From Sipunculus nudus (Eukaryota > Annelida > Sipuncula > Golfingiida > Sipunculidae): a stretch of DNA of 64,000 bases. Within the stretch, counting starts at the first letter, position 1. Each line of letters starts with the position of its first letter. A model generated the notes under the pieces. The model saw nothing but the letters and a program-made list of their open reading frames with translations, was not told the origin of the DNA and ran no database searches. A program made the position numbers and the translations under genes. Positions 10,344-21,939 of the stretch are shown here, piece by piece. Location of the stretch: assembly GCA_026874595.1 (NCBI GenBank), contig CM049319.1:6582101-6646100 (forward strand), in the 5' to 3' direction.

Positions 10344-11590
10344 ATGTCAACTGATAGTATAATAGCTAGTGTCTTCAAAGTATAACTGTGATTTATTAAT
10401 GGTTTCACAATAACCTGGTTCTTAAGAAGTCTGTACTGCTATTGTTGTCATGTGTGGTTATATGTTCACTGTCACTCAGTGTGTTGCTAACAAAATATTT
10501 ACAACTACATTATGATAAAATTGGTTGCTCTAATACAATGGCATGCTTACATGTAGGTTATGATGTTACAGTTTAGCAGATAAGTTCTATCCTTGTATTT
10601 TACATACATGAACATTTGCTGAATCGTAAAATATTTTATTCAATGCACTCAAATAGCACCTCAAAGGCTAATTGGTTCTCAACAAAACCTTAATTAAGTT
10701 CAACCTGATGCCTCAAATAGTGACAGGTTATGATGTAGGATACTGTTTATTGTATGATGTATATATTCTCCCAATCTCATTTATATACACTGGAGTCTTC
10801 CCAGAAGTCATCCTATTTGCGGAAAAGGTAATGATTAGGAGTTAGTTAGGGAGCCAGGGTGATATGATTAGGAGATCGGTGCAGTTTAGGACCTGTTCTA
10901 GTTAATAGCAGCCAGCAACTCTCCACATCCGTATATAGGTTAAACAAAGACTGGCAGTATAATAAGATTTGGCTCATTAAGTATTACTATTCCCAATTCA
11001 GACATCATTTCTGTCCATTCTGGTGGACTAAAATGTTAACTTTGTGTTGTAATATTTTCTAACTGGGAGAAATTCTGCCATATGTGTGCTGTTGCTAAGT
11101 CTACAGCATGAGAAACCTTAAATCCAGAATGTTTGCATTTACAATAACATAATAATCATACTAATAACAGGATTGACATCATGATTATACACTAGGCGGT
11201 GCCACAAACATGACATATATGTCCCTATCATCCACAAATTTGAAAAGAATGCAACAATGCTTTCTGTCCCTGATATTTAAGTCTTTCACAAATACATGTA
11301 AATATATCATGCATATTAGTAAACAATGTTTTCCTTACAGTTACACGCTCACATATGTGGACTTGATGACTACACTGTGTATATTTATTCCTTTCTCATA
11401 TATCATGTTGTGATTTTCTTTCATTATGTCCGTACTTCCCCAGCCTAAACATAAATATCTTAGAAGAAAGCTGGTCCTTGATTTACGTTTTCCGTCCCTT
11501 TGTCATAAAGCCACTACACCCATGTCCCCGCCTCTACTAGCTCAAATTTATATGTCTATCATATGTGACTTTTATGAAGGAGTTGCACAC
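10344..11590. other. Non-coding stretch, no gene recognised
   Basis: AT-rich with no supported exon. The 110-codon frame just before it (10011-10343) overlaps the diverged repeat and has no recognisable domain. Confidence 0.35.
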
Positions 11591-11900
11591 ATGTGGCCCC
11601 CCTCCCCTTTCCTTCTTTCTCTCTCTCTCATTGATACTGTCTACAACAGAACAAACTCTCATCTTTTTACTGTCTTTCTATCTTTCTTTCTCATTCAAGT
11701 TTATTATCTATAACCTTCTTGCTCTGATAAATGGACTGCATAGAAACAAAATCACTTGTTTTTTTTCTTTCTTTTCTTTTTTCCTCTATTTGTTAATTAC
11801 TCTCTCTGACTCATACAAAGAGAGAGTTAAGGTATACAGTAATGATGACCTATGTCTCCTCTTCGCTTCTTCTCTCTCCCTCTCTTTCTATCTTTTTCCC
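11590..11900. repeat. Pyrimidine-rich (CT/TTC) tract
   Basis: Long runs of 'tctttctctctctc' and 'tttctttcttttcttttttcc' on the + strand create spurious Ser/Phe/Leu-rich open frames. Confidence 0.6.
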
Positions 11901-12795
11901 CACTCTTAAATGGTACAGGTATTTACAAACACAAACAAAATATGGAGAATCTAACTTGATAAAAATATATACAGACTGGCTTCCTGGCAAAGCAGTTTGG
12001 TTGAGTAATGACAAAGGCTGATCACCACAGGTCAGCATGAATGGAAGTCAGCTAAGCTAACAAAAAATATCCTAAGGGTTATCTCTAATACGCTTTACAT
12101 ACATAAGGAAGCCAGGAAGACTAAACACATGTTTTTCATGAGCAGATCTGATGCCACCTCTCCAGATGTCTGTCATCCTTTATGGATCATACCTCCATCC
12201 ACATCTGGATCAACATCCAAAACAGATCCAAAATTGAACAGATTCACCTTGGTGATTTATTACTCACTTCCTTCTTGGCCAACTGTCCATTCATAAAATT
12301 TGACTGAAATTCACTGAGAACTTCAGAGACACATTGTAGAGAAAAGTGAGAGAAAGAGAAAACGGAGGTGACCTTTCAGGGCTTGACATTAACATTTAAA
12401 GTACTTGCCAGGTAGGGCAAGTGACAACTAGCTTTTACTTGCCTCACATGGAATTTTACTTGTCCCATTAAAAAATTAGTGATTGCATCCACAACCACGA
12501 AAATGTGATCCACATGACTATTTTGCAACAATATACATATTTAAATGTTTGTTTGTTAATAATATTTCTCTTTAGGATTTTCACAGACCAAAACATGCAA
12601 GTAATTTAAGATATATCTATAACAATATGATTTTACTTCTCTTAAAAAAGAAAGTGGCTAACTTAAAACTAGTCAAGATCCAGGTCCTTGTGCAAAGGTT
12701 AATGTTGCACCCACTTGCCCCGTCGGGCAACTAGGATCCTCAAGCAGTAATTTATTTATATATATATATATTTATACTGGTCTATAAATTTTACT
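11901..12795. other. Non-coding stretch, possible MITE remnant
   Basis: No gene. Around 12378-12740 are 'gggcttgacattaac', 'acttgccaggtagggcaagtg' and 'cacttgccccgtcgggcaa', short inverted words of the kind seen in MITEs. I could not define its ends. Confidence 0.3.
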
Positions 12796-13030
12796 AACAC
12801 AGGTGTAGAAACCAGGTAGGATGACAACAGTTTCAGTTTTGTATTCATCCTGCCTGACTGATTCATTCACCAGATAATATAACACTAACAGTGAACAACT
12901 GTTTTTACCATTGGATAAATGGCTGACTGCCAGTCACAGAGCCCTGTGATTAGCCTGCAAGTAGAATGGTTCCCAGTTTAACACTGCAAGGCTGTAATAT
13001 GATATGAGATATTCAGGTAATATATCAAAT
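12796..13030 (-). repeat. Dispersed repeat, inverted copy of 3296-3530
   Basis: Reads as the reverse complement of the segment at 3296-3530 over about 235 bp. The 'tggctgactgccagtcac', 'tgaacaactgttttt' and 'aggtgtagaaaccaggtagga' blocks are conserved. Confidence 0.7.
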
Positions 13031-14097
13031 CAGCCCATTCACTTTTATTACATAAAGTATTTCAGAAGTAACTTTGAAGATTGTTGGACAGCCATAATTT
13101 ATTTTATGGGAACTCTATAGGCTCAGACTTATATCAGACCTTGCTTCGGCAGCCATGTTAAGGTATTGTTGGTGGTCATAATTTAGAAGTTTCACAGTAT
13201 ACATATACATGTATACATATATATATTTTGTTTATCATTTGGTCTACATTAAGATATTGATAAGATCAACAAGGTAGTAAAAAAAAAACAGGACTGTAAT
13301 ATAAAACAATTAATCAGGATTACTAGTTATTGTGATATAATATTTTTTTTAATTTGATCAGTGTACTTGTAATTGTTATTGTGGATTTAAATTATAATAT
13401 TATTATTAAGCACTTTACCTATTTGCTCACCTCATAATCAGTGGAGAGAAAATCAGACTAAAAACTAATACATGTGTTTTACTTTAGATCAAAACCAAGA
13501 TCTGTGACCAATCATTAACAATAGAAGTTGGTGGTAATATATATGATACTGACAGAGCATGGCCCCCTGCTGGGGCTGCAGCCTGACTGACCCAGCCCTG
13601 CTACCAAAAGGAACCTGCAATTGTTATCTATGTATACATGTGGCCAGCACCTGCAGAAAGTCTGTAGTGATGTCTGGCCTTTCATTCTCTCCCAGCACTC
13701 CCATTACCTCTTTTTAACATACATATCACTGCTGTATACAACTTTACAAGGTATATTCCATGGAGCAGCTAAAGAGAAACGAAAAAGAGTCAAATGGTTG
13801 TGATGTATTTACCTGGGTTCCTTTTTAATTTTAAAGTTTAGGACATAGGCCTATTTGAAGCTCTGATCTGAACTTCCTTTATATTAGGTTGTTACCTGGC
13901 AAGTATAAGGATAAGACATGACATGACATGACATGAGTAAGATTTATATATGACATATCTGGTCCAGGGTGTCACAGAATAAGACTATGACCTAACATAT
14001 ATCAGACTACACCATTACCTGCCTTGTGACAGTATAAGATCTGTGTAATGACCATGACATGACTTCATATTTGTAGGCTATCACATTACCTTTTGTA
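13031..14097. other. Non-coding stretch before the minisatellite
   Basis: No gene recognised. A 'gacatgacatgacatgacatgag' run near 13916-13938 is a simple-sequence forerunner of the minisatellite that follows. Confidence 0.4.
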
Positions 14098-14627
14098 GGA
14101 TATGACATGACCTCACCTGTGTAAGGATATGACATGACCTCACCTGTGTAAGGATATGACATGACCTCACCTGTGTAAGGATATGACATAACCTCACCTG
14201 TGTAAGGATATGACATGACCTCACCTTTGTAAGGATATGACATGACCTCACCTGTGTAAGGATATGACATGACCCCACCTGTGTAAGGATATGACATGAC
14301 CTCACCTGTGTAAGGATAAGACATGACCTCACCTGTGTAAGGATATGACACGACCCCACCTGTGTAAGGATATGACATGACCTCACCTGTGTAAGGATAT
14401 GACATGACCCCACCTGTGTAAGGATATGACATGACCTCACCTGTGTAAGGATATGACATGACCTCACCTGTGTAAGGATATGACATGACCCCACCTGTGT
14501 AAGGATATGACATAACCTCACCTGTGTAAGGATATGACATGACCTCACCTGTGTAAGGATATGACATGACCCCACCTGTGTAAGGATATGACATGACCCC
14601 ACCTGTGTAAGGATATGACTTAACCTG
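14098..14627. repeat. 27-bp minisatellite, about 19-20 copies
   Basis: The unit is ggatatgacatgacct plus cacctgtgtaa. Variants differ mainly by one C/T and by occasional single substitutions. 27 bp is a multiple of three, so two - strand frames stay open and spell repeated nonapeptides (SYPYTGEVM and SCHILTQVR types). There is no start context, splice pattern or flanking coding sequence, so I call it non-coding. Confidence 0.9.
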
Positions 14628-15189
14628 ATTTATTTATGTTAATGTGTCTTCACAGAAAGATGGTAAAAATTATAGGGAGCTGAGTTATTTTATTAAAGGG
14701 AAGAATCCTTTACTGTAATATATATATGTTAAATCAACGCCCCCAAAAATATAACTGACAGATTAATTAATAAATTATCATCTCATTTAAAGCATAACAA
14801 TTATATTTATGTATGTACATGTACACATAAATTCTTGAACAGGCATTAACATCACAGGTCTTGTCTTAATATTTTCTGATGGATTAAACATTATAACTTG
14901 GAATCTTATACTGGAACCCATTACAGGAAACTGAACTCTGTCTGGTCTGGTTACAGGTAACAGCTGATGGACAGTAAGGTATGCAGCCATGAACAGGACT
15001 GACAGATGTTGACCTGACAAGTACAAGAAGCTGGCGAGTACATAACATGTAACCCAGCTGATACAGTGATAGACCCAGCGCTGGGGAGAGCCCCACCAGC
15101 TGATGGTACCTTGGATTGGGGCTGTAATAAATAATACCTTATGATATGATACATTTTGTGATATTTTGTTCATGATAAGATATTAGCAC
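14628..15189. other. Non-coding stretch, no gene recognised
   Basis: Three overlapping - strand frames of 67-128 codons lie at 14787-15173. None shows a known domain or coding bias. Confidence 0.35.
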
Positions 15190-15620
15190 CATTTTTGGCC
15201 CCCTAACCAGCGTCACAGTGACTTAACATACTCTACAGAATTTCCATACTATAATTAGGCTTGATAAGGAAGCAAATATTTTCGTCATTTTGACACCACC
15301 TTATGGGCTACAGGTACCCTGTCACTTCAAATAAACCAGACTTAAATTGTTCAATATGTTTGTGTACTTTCTAAAATCACTTAATTAACACATGTGAGAA
15401 ATATTTGATATTAACCCCTGCACATTTGTTGAATTTCTTACTGCATGAACACAGATGTTACTGAAAGACAATCAATTTACAGAGCAATTGACCTGTTAAC
15501 ATAGTGATGGATTTGTACTATGTTTGTTTACCCACATGTATTCTTTTGTGTTAATTCATCAATCATAACCTAATGGTAAGATTCCCAGCTGTTTACCACA
15601 GATTTGATGCAATAGGATGG
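15190..15620 (+). repeat. Diverged dispersed repeat, direct copy of 9600-10110
   Basis: Carries the same ordered blocks as the copy at 9600-10110 in the same orientation. Confidence 0.5.
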
Positions 15621-16740
15621 ATGGCTGTTGCAGTGTGTTCCCGTATATGACTTGTGTCATGGCTCAAGTACAGGCTTATCAGCCTGCTGAGTCATGTATT
15701 CACAGCTATATAGAAAGCGAGATATAGTTGAAAGAATCATCCTTCTTTCCTTAAAGATAAACAAACTTCCTCTTGGTGAATTTATCATAAAATTCATTTT
15801 TAAACAATTGGCCAATCAGATGGTGTTTTTCTTATTACTGACCAATCACCTTTCATCTTAGATGTGGGATAATGTTAAAAGAGTCAGACTGTTATTGGTT
15901 TGGATATTTGTTTAACTTGGATGATGTCACTTCGTTTACATATCAATACAAGATATCTTATACTCTTAAAAGGGGTGTAACAATGCACAGAACAATCAAT
16001 GCATTGAATTGCATCCCCTCAATGAAATTCTACACTTTGAATTGAATTAGTATGATTCTTTCAAGCTTTTTTTGCATGAACCACTCAGAAGCCCTCTGGG
16101 AGCTGTCAAATATGAAGGAGCATATATATGCCACAGTGACAAGGCTATATATTGTGTATCTATGTGCAACAGATCTCCCTGGCAAAACACCAACATGTAT
16201 GAGTATCAAGTATTTCTAGTGATAACCAGAATGAGAGCTCCATTGTTCCTTTACTTGCGAAAATTAACTAATATCCATTGTGGTAAAATATTTGCTTTTA
16301 TTTAAAAGAATGTCTAGAATTTACTTTAACAGTAATCATTCAATTATAAGGGGCCTTACAATCCACAAACCTAAATCCTAATACAGTGTTATACTTGTTT
16401 CACCATGTAAAAGTCCACTATTGTATCATTACAGCTCAAATAGGTAAAGTTACCCTTGTTGTAATTATAATATTATTGGTCTGTCCAATGGTAAATGGAA
16501 CACATTTTCAGTGTGTTAAAGGATATATATATGACCTTACAAACAATATTTTTCCAGTCAAACTCGGGGGGGGGGGGGGGGGGGGTTGAAGCACAGACAA
16601 GGTCACTCTAGTCTGAGTCTTTCAGGTTCGTGTGAAGTTCACCCTGTTTGAGTCTGAGTCATATGGAACCTTAGTCTGGGTCCAAGTAAAATACAAATCT
16701 CCTTGTTATAAGATACTGAAATAAGGAAATGTTAGATAAA
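15621..16740. other. Non-coding stretch with poly-G run
   Basis: No gene recognised. A run of about 20 G lies at 16566-16585. Confidence 0.4.
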
Positions 16741-18390
16741 AACAAGGGACCCATGGGTCACATCCCTCAGCTGAAATTTGGAAAATATTAGTAACTGCAA
16801 AATGTTTTTATTTCTTTTGGTTTTTCATGTATATTATCACTAGAAATGCTACAAGAAAATAGCCCTGCTAAAATGAAACTCTGTAAATCATAGAATAATG
16901 GACATGAGCTAAACCATTTAGTGATGCACCAAGGGAACAAATAGGCCTTCGGTAAGTATTATATAAAAGTAACATTTCATAAACAAATAATGTGTGAAGG
17001 TAATTAAGTTTTCAAAAGTTAAATATATGGCAATATGAGTTAAAAATTAATCCCACAAAGTTTGACCAATATTCCTAATTTAATACTAAGTTAACAGTGT
17101 TATTCACACCTAGGCCCCGCCAACTTTAAGAGATATGAATGAAATGCTACAAAGTATTTATATATTCTTTAATCTTGTCAGTCAGCACTTACATTAGATC
17201 CTAATATTTTATCACATTTGAATATTAGGATTAAATTCCTGAATTTTTTTTTCTTTAAAAAAAATCAAAATTGTCTAAGTCTCATCAAAAAGAATTTATT
17301 TAACATTAAAATTATAAGATTCACCTTGTTTATTAGTCCTGTGTATTGAAGGGGTGGGTGGGGGGAGGGGTCTCCGTTGTTACTGCTCATTGCTGAAAAA
17401 AATGTTAATTTTAAGATTCATCTAGTTCATAATACAGGTCTGTCAACAGAATGGGGTGGGGGAAGGGGGGGGGGGGAGCAAAAGGCTCCCTGTGGTATGG
17501 TATTAACTGCAGACAGCCTGATCAAGCTCAACTCAGTGGAGAGAGGGCTTGCCCTAGTGATGGGATTGCGTAATATTATGCCAACAGCCTGGGGGGCATA
17601 GAGAGTTGCACTAAATGACCTACAGTGACCAAAGTGGACTGCTTGACAATGTAAAGGAATACAACAAGAGCCTCCAAAAAAAAATTAAATAACTAGCCTA
17701 ATTTTGAAGCTTTTATTTTCAAATTTCAGATTTTAACAGATTAAATCCTTATGTGCACATGCTGTGAAAATTAAATCCACAGTACTTACAGGAAAAAAAC
17801 GTGCCGTGATTAAAGTTGGTCAAAATTTAAGGTACCAATTTTTTATTTTTGCTAATATTTTAAAAAATTTAAAAATTTTGATCTAATTTTGGGTATGCAA
17901 TTTAATTTTGATTAATTAAACTTATATTACTGGAAAAAAGTCCTTCGCTTTAACATGTTTTGTGTTCAGCAATCAAATATCTTTCCTGATTTTTTTACAA
18001 AATGCATTATGTTTGAGCCCATAACTTTTTCAAATTATATAATACAGACCTCATTTCTGGCATGTACATAGGAACTATACAGAGGAATATTTATGGTAAA
18101 TATGAGGAAAAACAGATGATGGATTTTGATATTAGGCAGTCCTGAAGTGTGAAAATAGGTTTTAATAAAAAATTGAGATTTTTCCTTAATTTCTTAAAGA
18201 AACAAAGTCGCAAAGACCCAGTTTTCAGCATGGTAGGAGATCTTGGGGACATCTAACATTATGCCAAATTTTGGATTCCTAGGTCTTACGGTTTCAAAAC
18301 GTGCCACATCTACGGACGGAAGGACGGACGGACAGACGACGGACAATGGACCTCGACTATAGCTCAGATGACTTATAGTCAGCTGAGCTA
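16741..18390 (-). mobile_element. ~1.7-kb dispersed repeat with terminal hairpin and ACGG microsatellite, copy 1
   Basis: One end carries the palindrome GACCCATGGGTC after 'acaaggg'. The other end (18360-18390) is a 31-nt hairpin with TAGCTCAG/CTGAGCTA arms. Just inside the hairpin is a (GGAC)n/(ACGG)n run, then a conserved 'gtttcaaaacgtgcc' block. The same layout occurs at 48051-49808 and 58431-60376 in the opposite orientation. No coding sequence is seen. The hairpin plus ACRG-type microsatellite resembles bivalve Pearl elements and Helentron-associated non-autonomous elements, but this is inference. Confidence 0.65.
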
Positions 18391-19258
18391 AAAATCATAA
18401 TTTTAAGTGTTTTTATGTCAGTATATAAATGTATATATGATTTTTACTTGAATGTGTAAATACATTTAACCACTGGATATGAATATTTCTATTGAAATTG
18501 ATATATTAAGACATTATTTGGAAAAAATAAGATACTGCAATAACATTTTTTCATTGGTTTATAATACATGCACAGAGTGTACCTTCAGTATGATTTCTAC
18601 CTGCACATAAGAAAATGTACATGAAAACGTGCACATGAGCTCTATTTCACACCATGAACTCTGGCGTTAAAACTTGAACAATTCTCATTTTAAGCACCAT
18701 TTGGAATTTTTTCAGTCTATGAAATTAATTTTTTAAGGCATATACTAAGCAACCTAGTCACTTCAGCCTTCAGACACAGTTTACAGACAAATCAGGAAAG
18801 TAGGTGACAGGGTGAAATAAATCAGGCCTATCAACAAAGAATGATTTCAGGACTTCCTTCCTGATGCTTTGACAGACTAATTGGTTTTGGCCGGTCTGAG
18901 ATGGGAGGCCTTTAATTTTCCCTGATGACTGGTATTTTATCTGGTCTGGGAGTGACCTCATTTTGTCATCCTCACCCGCCGCTCCCCAGGGACTGTTTCT
19001 CGTATTATATTGAATATCACTCTCCCCATGTCAATAGGAAAATGAAGGTCTCGCTCTCTGGTTCAGAGTGAGTCATTTTTCTTCTGGCTGATAATTCTTC
19101 TTATTTGACTAAAGGCTTCAGGACAACTTTCACATGGTTGAAACATATTCCCCCATTTCCCTGTTTCACAGGCATGTAGACATATATATGTATAAAAAAT
19201 ATTGAAATGATTTAATAATGCATCCACAAAGGAAACAACAAATCTGCATGCACTTTTA
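18391..19258. other. Non-coding stretch, no gene recognised
   Basis: No exon-like frame is supported between the dispersed repeat and the retrotransposon. Confidence 0.4.
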
Positions 19259-19303
19259 AACTAGGGACCCATGGGTCTGGACACTCAGCTGAATTTGTCT
19301 ATA
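19259..19303 (-). mobile_element. End fragment of the 1.7-kb dispersed repeat
   Basis: 'actagggacccatgggtc' and 'ctcagctgaatttg' match the palindromic end of the repeats at 16741 and 49808. The retrotransposon inserted just inside this fragment. Confidence 0.5.
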
Positions 19304-19308
19304 CAGAT

Positions 19309-19429
19309 TGTCGTGTAATAGGACTTTGTGGAACAGCCCCGCTAGTAACGTGTGCACAGGTTGGTGCTACGTCACCGCTTTCTGAATAAAGTTGTGTTCA
19401 TGGCGCGACGTGTCTGTGGATTTATGACA
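19309..19429 (+). repeat. 5' LTR, 121 bp
   Basis: Starts TGTCGTGTAATAGG and ends GGATTTATGACA. An AATAAA at about 19385-19390 is the probable polyadenylation signal. It appears identical to the 3' LTR at every base. Confidence 0.95.
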
Positions 19430-19442
19430 TGGTGGCAGCGGG
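19430..19442 (+). other. Primer binding site
   Basis: TGGTGGCAGCGGG starts directly at the end of the LTR. TGG pairs with the CCA end of a tRNA. I did not identify the tRNA. Confidence 0.7.
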
Positions 19443-19521
19443 TTTTTAACCCATAGACGTTTTTGAACGGACTTTTGGCCTGTCAGTTTATTGACGGAGT
19501 ATCAGGACGACTTGCAGAATC

Positions 19522-21939
19522 GTGTGGGCGTCTGATTACATGACCATGCCTGGATTTCAGCCGCCAGAGTGCTTTGATTTCCAGCATCCGGAGTACTGGC
19601 CTGAATGGAAACAGCGGTTTAGCCGTTTTCGGATAGCCACGAAACTTCATAAAGATGAGGGTGAAATACAAGTAAGTACCCTGATATATGCCATGGGAAA
19701 GGATGCTGAACGTGTTTTCAATACATTCACGTGGGATTCAGCAGAGGATCAGAATAAATACGACGTTGTTGTTCGTAAATTCGATGACTATTTTGTGCCT
19801 AAACGCAATGTAATTCATCAGCGTGCATTGTTTTATCAATGTGTTCAGCGGCCCGGCGAGACAGTCGAGGCGTTTGTTAGACATTTGTATGAACTGGCGG
19901 AGTCGTGTGAATTTGGTCCTAATAGAGATGAAAATATTAGAGACCGCATAGTTATTGGAATAAATGACAAGCAGCTCTCACATGAACTACAGTTAAAATC
20001 TGATCTCAGTTTGGAAGTAGCAGTACAGTTGTGTAGACAGTCAGAGTTAGTCAAGGCTCAGATAGGAGAACAAGCAGCAGCTGTTGCCCTTGATGATATC
20101 AGTTCAGCCAATAGAGAACACCGTTCTGATGCTGCTAGTTTCAATAAACATCGGGGAGGTCGTCAGAATCGTGGTCGAGGTCAAGGTCATGCTAAATCAA
20201 GTAGTAACACTAGTTTCAAAGCAACTAAACAGGAACATGTAACCTGTGGTAGATGTAACAAATTTCATGCTAAAGATGCCAGGTGCCCTGCCAGATATGC
20301 CAGATGTAACAAATGTCACAGAATAGGCCATTATGCAGTGGTTTGTAAGACCAAGTCTGTACAGGAGGTGGTTGTACCTGACGCTGACAACAATCCAAAA
20401 TTCTTGGGCACTGTTTCTGAAGGTGAAGAAAGTACTGTTGACACTGACTGGAGAGTACGACTTAACATAGAAGGAAAATTCCTCACCTTTAAGATAGATT
20501 CTGGAGCTGATGTGAGTGTGATATCAGAACAGGCTTATCAGAGTCTACGGTGTCCCCCGTCCCTAGAACCTCCTCAAACAGTTCTGAGAAGTGTTGGTGG
20601 ACAGTTACATTGTCTGGGGTGTTTTGAGACTAAAGTGAATTTTAGAGGGACTGTGTATAGAATGATGATGTATGTTGTAACCGGAGCAAACAATTTGTTA
20701 AGCCGTAGTGCTGCTGTAGCTATGGAACTGATTCAGTTAAACATACATGATATTGATATAGAACAGGAAGTATTTGGAGACCTTGGTCATATGCATTGTG
20801 AGCCTGTGAAATTTAAAGTGAAGGCTGATGTTCAACCTTACAGTCAGAGCGTCGCTCGTAGAGTTCCGATACCCCTCTTACCAAAGGTGAAAGATGAATT
20901 GGATCGTATGGAAAAAAATGATGTCATCACTAAGATCACGGAACCTACAGAATGGTGCAGTCCTATAGTTCCAGTAGTGAAAAAGAACAAGAAAGATGTC
21001 CGTATATGTGTAGATCTACGTAAACTGAACAAAGCTATCATTCGAGAGAGATATATTCTCCCAACTCTGGATGACTTGCTGCCAAAGCTGGCAGGAGCTA
21101 GGATCTTTTCCTCACTTGATGCTTCAAGCGGATTCTGGGCGATTCCGCTACATGCAGACAGCATGAAGTTGACCACATTTATAACTCCATTCTGGAGGTA
21201 TGCGTTTAAACGGCTCCCCTTCGGAATAACGTGTGCCCCAGAAATATTTCAGAGAAAAATGACAGAGCTGCTGGACAGTCACGAAGGAGTTATAGTGTAC
21301 ATGGACGATATTCTCGTGTTTGGCGATTCAATTGAACAACACGACGAAAGACTAAAGAAAGTGCTTAGTTCCATCTTGAGGTCTGGACTGAAACTGAATA
21401 GGTCAAAATGCCTCCTGAGACAGGAGGGTCTTCAATTTCTGGGCCACTGGATTGGATCAGAAGGTATTCAACCTTCACCTGATAAAGTGAAGGCCATCGT
21501 CAACTTGAAAGCACCTACTGATGTGACGGAGCTGAAAAGACTACTGGGAATGATAAACTATCTGGGACGCTATGTGCCCAATTTGGCGACAGTCACAAAA
21601 CCGATGAATGATCTCTTGCGTTCAGACTCCGTATGGTGTTGGTGCCCATCACAAGAAGAAGCTTTTGCTTATGTAAAGAGTGCTTTGACAGATGCTCCAT
21701 CACTCGCCTTTTACGACGCAAACAAGAAAACGGTAATTAGCGCAGATGCATCCAGCTATGGCCTTGGAGGCGTTCTACTCCAAGAGCACGGGAATGAGCT
21801 AAAACCTGTGGCGTTTGCTTCGAGATCTCTCAGTAGCGCGGAGGCCAACTATGCCCAAATTGAAAAGGAGTGTCTTGCTGCAGTTTGGGCGTGTGAGAAG
21901 TTTGCACAGTACCTGTCAGGCCTAGAAACATTTACACTA
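19522..21939 (+). pseudogene. gag-pol polyprotein, upstream part (gag to start of RNase H)
   Basis: Starts at the first ATG, 92 bp past the LTR. Residues ~20-190 are a retrotransposon gag/capsid region ([20 protein letters not shown], then LCRQSEL). A Cys-rich stretch starts at ~243, and a CCHC zinc knuckle [14 protein letters not shown] lies at 262-275. The aspartic protease motif DSGA is at 326-329. The reverse transcriptase spans roughly 450-670, with [11 protein letters not shown] and the catalytic YMDD at 593-596. RNase H begins with [14 protein letters not shown] (catalytic Asp at ~742). In an intact element these make the particle proteins, mature them and copy the RNA. The frame is cut at residue 806 by the DNA transposon; three chance residues and a stop follow in the insert. 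Confidence 0.92.

Noticed and set aside
14007-14602. Two long - strand open frames with nonapeptide repeats
   Set aside because: They follow from a 27-bp tandem repeat without stops. No gene context, splice sites or signal peptide.
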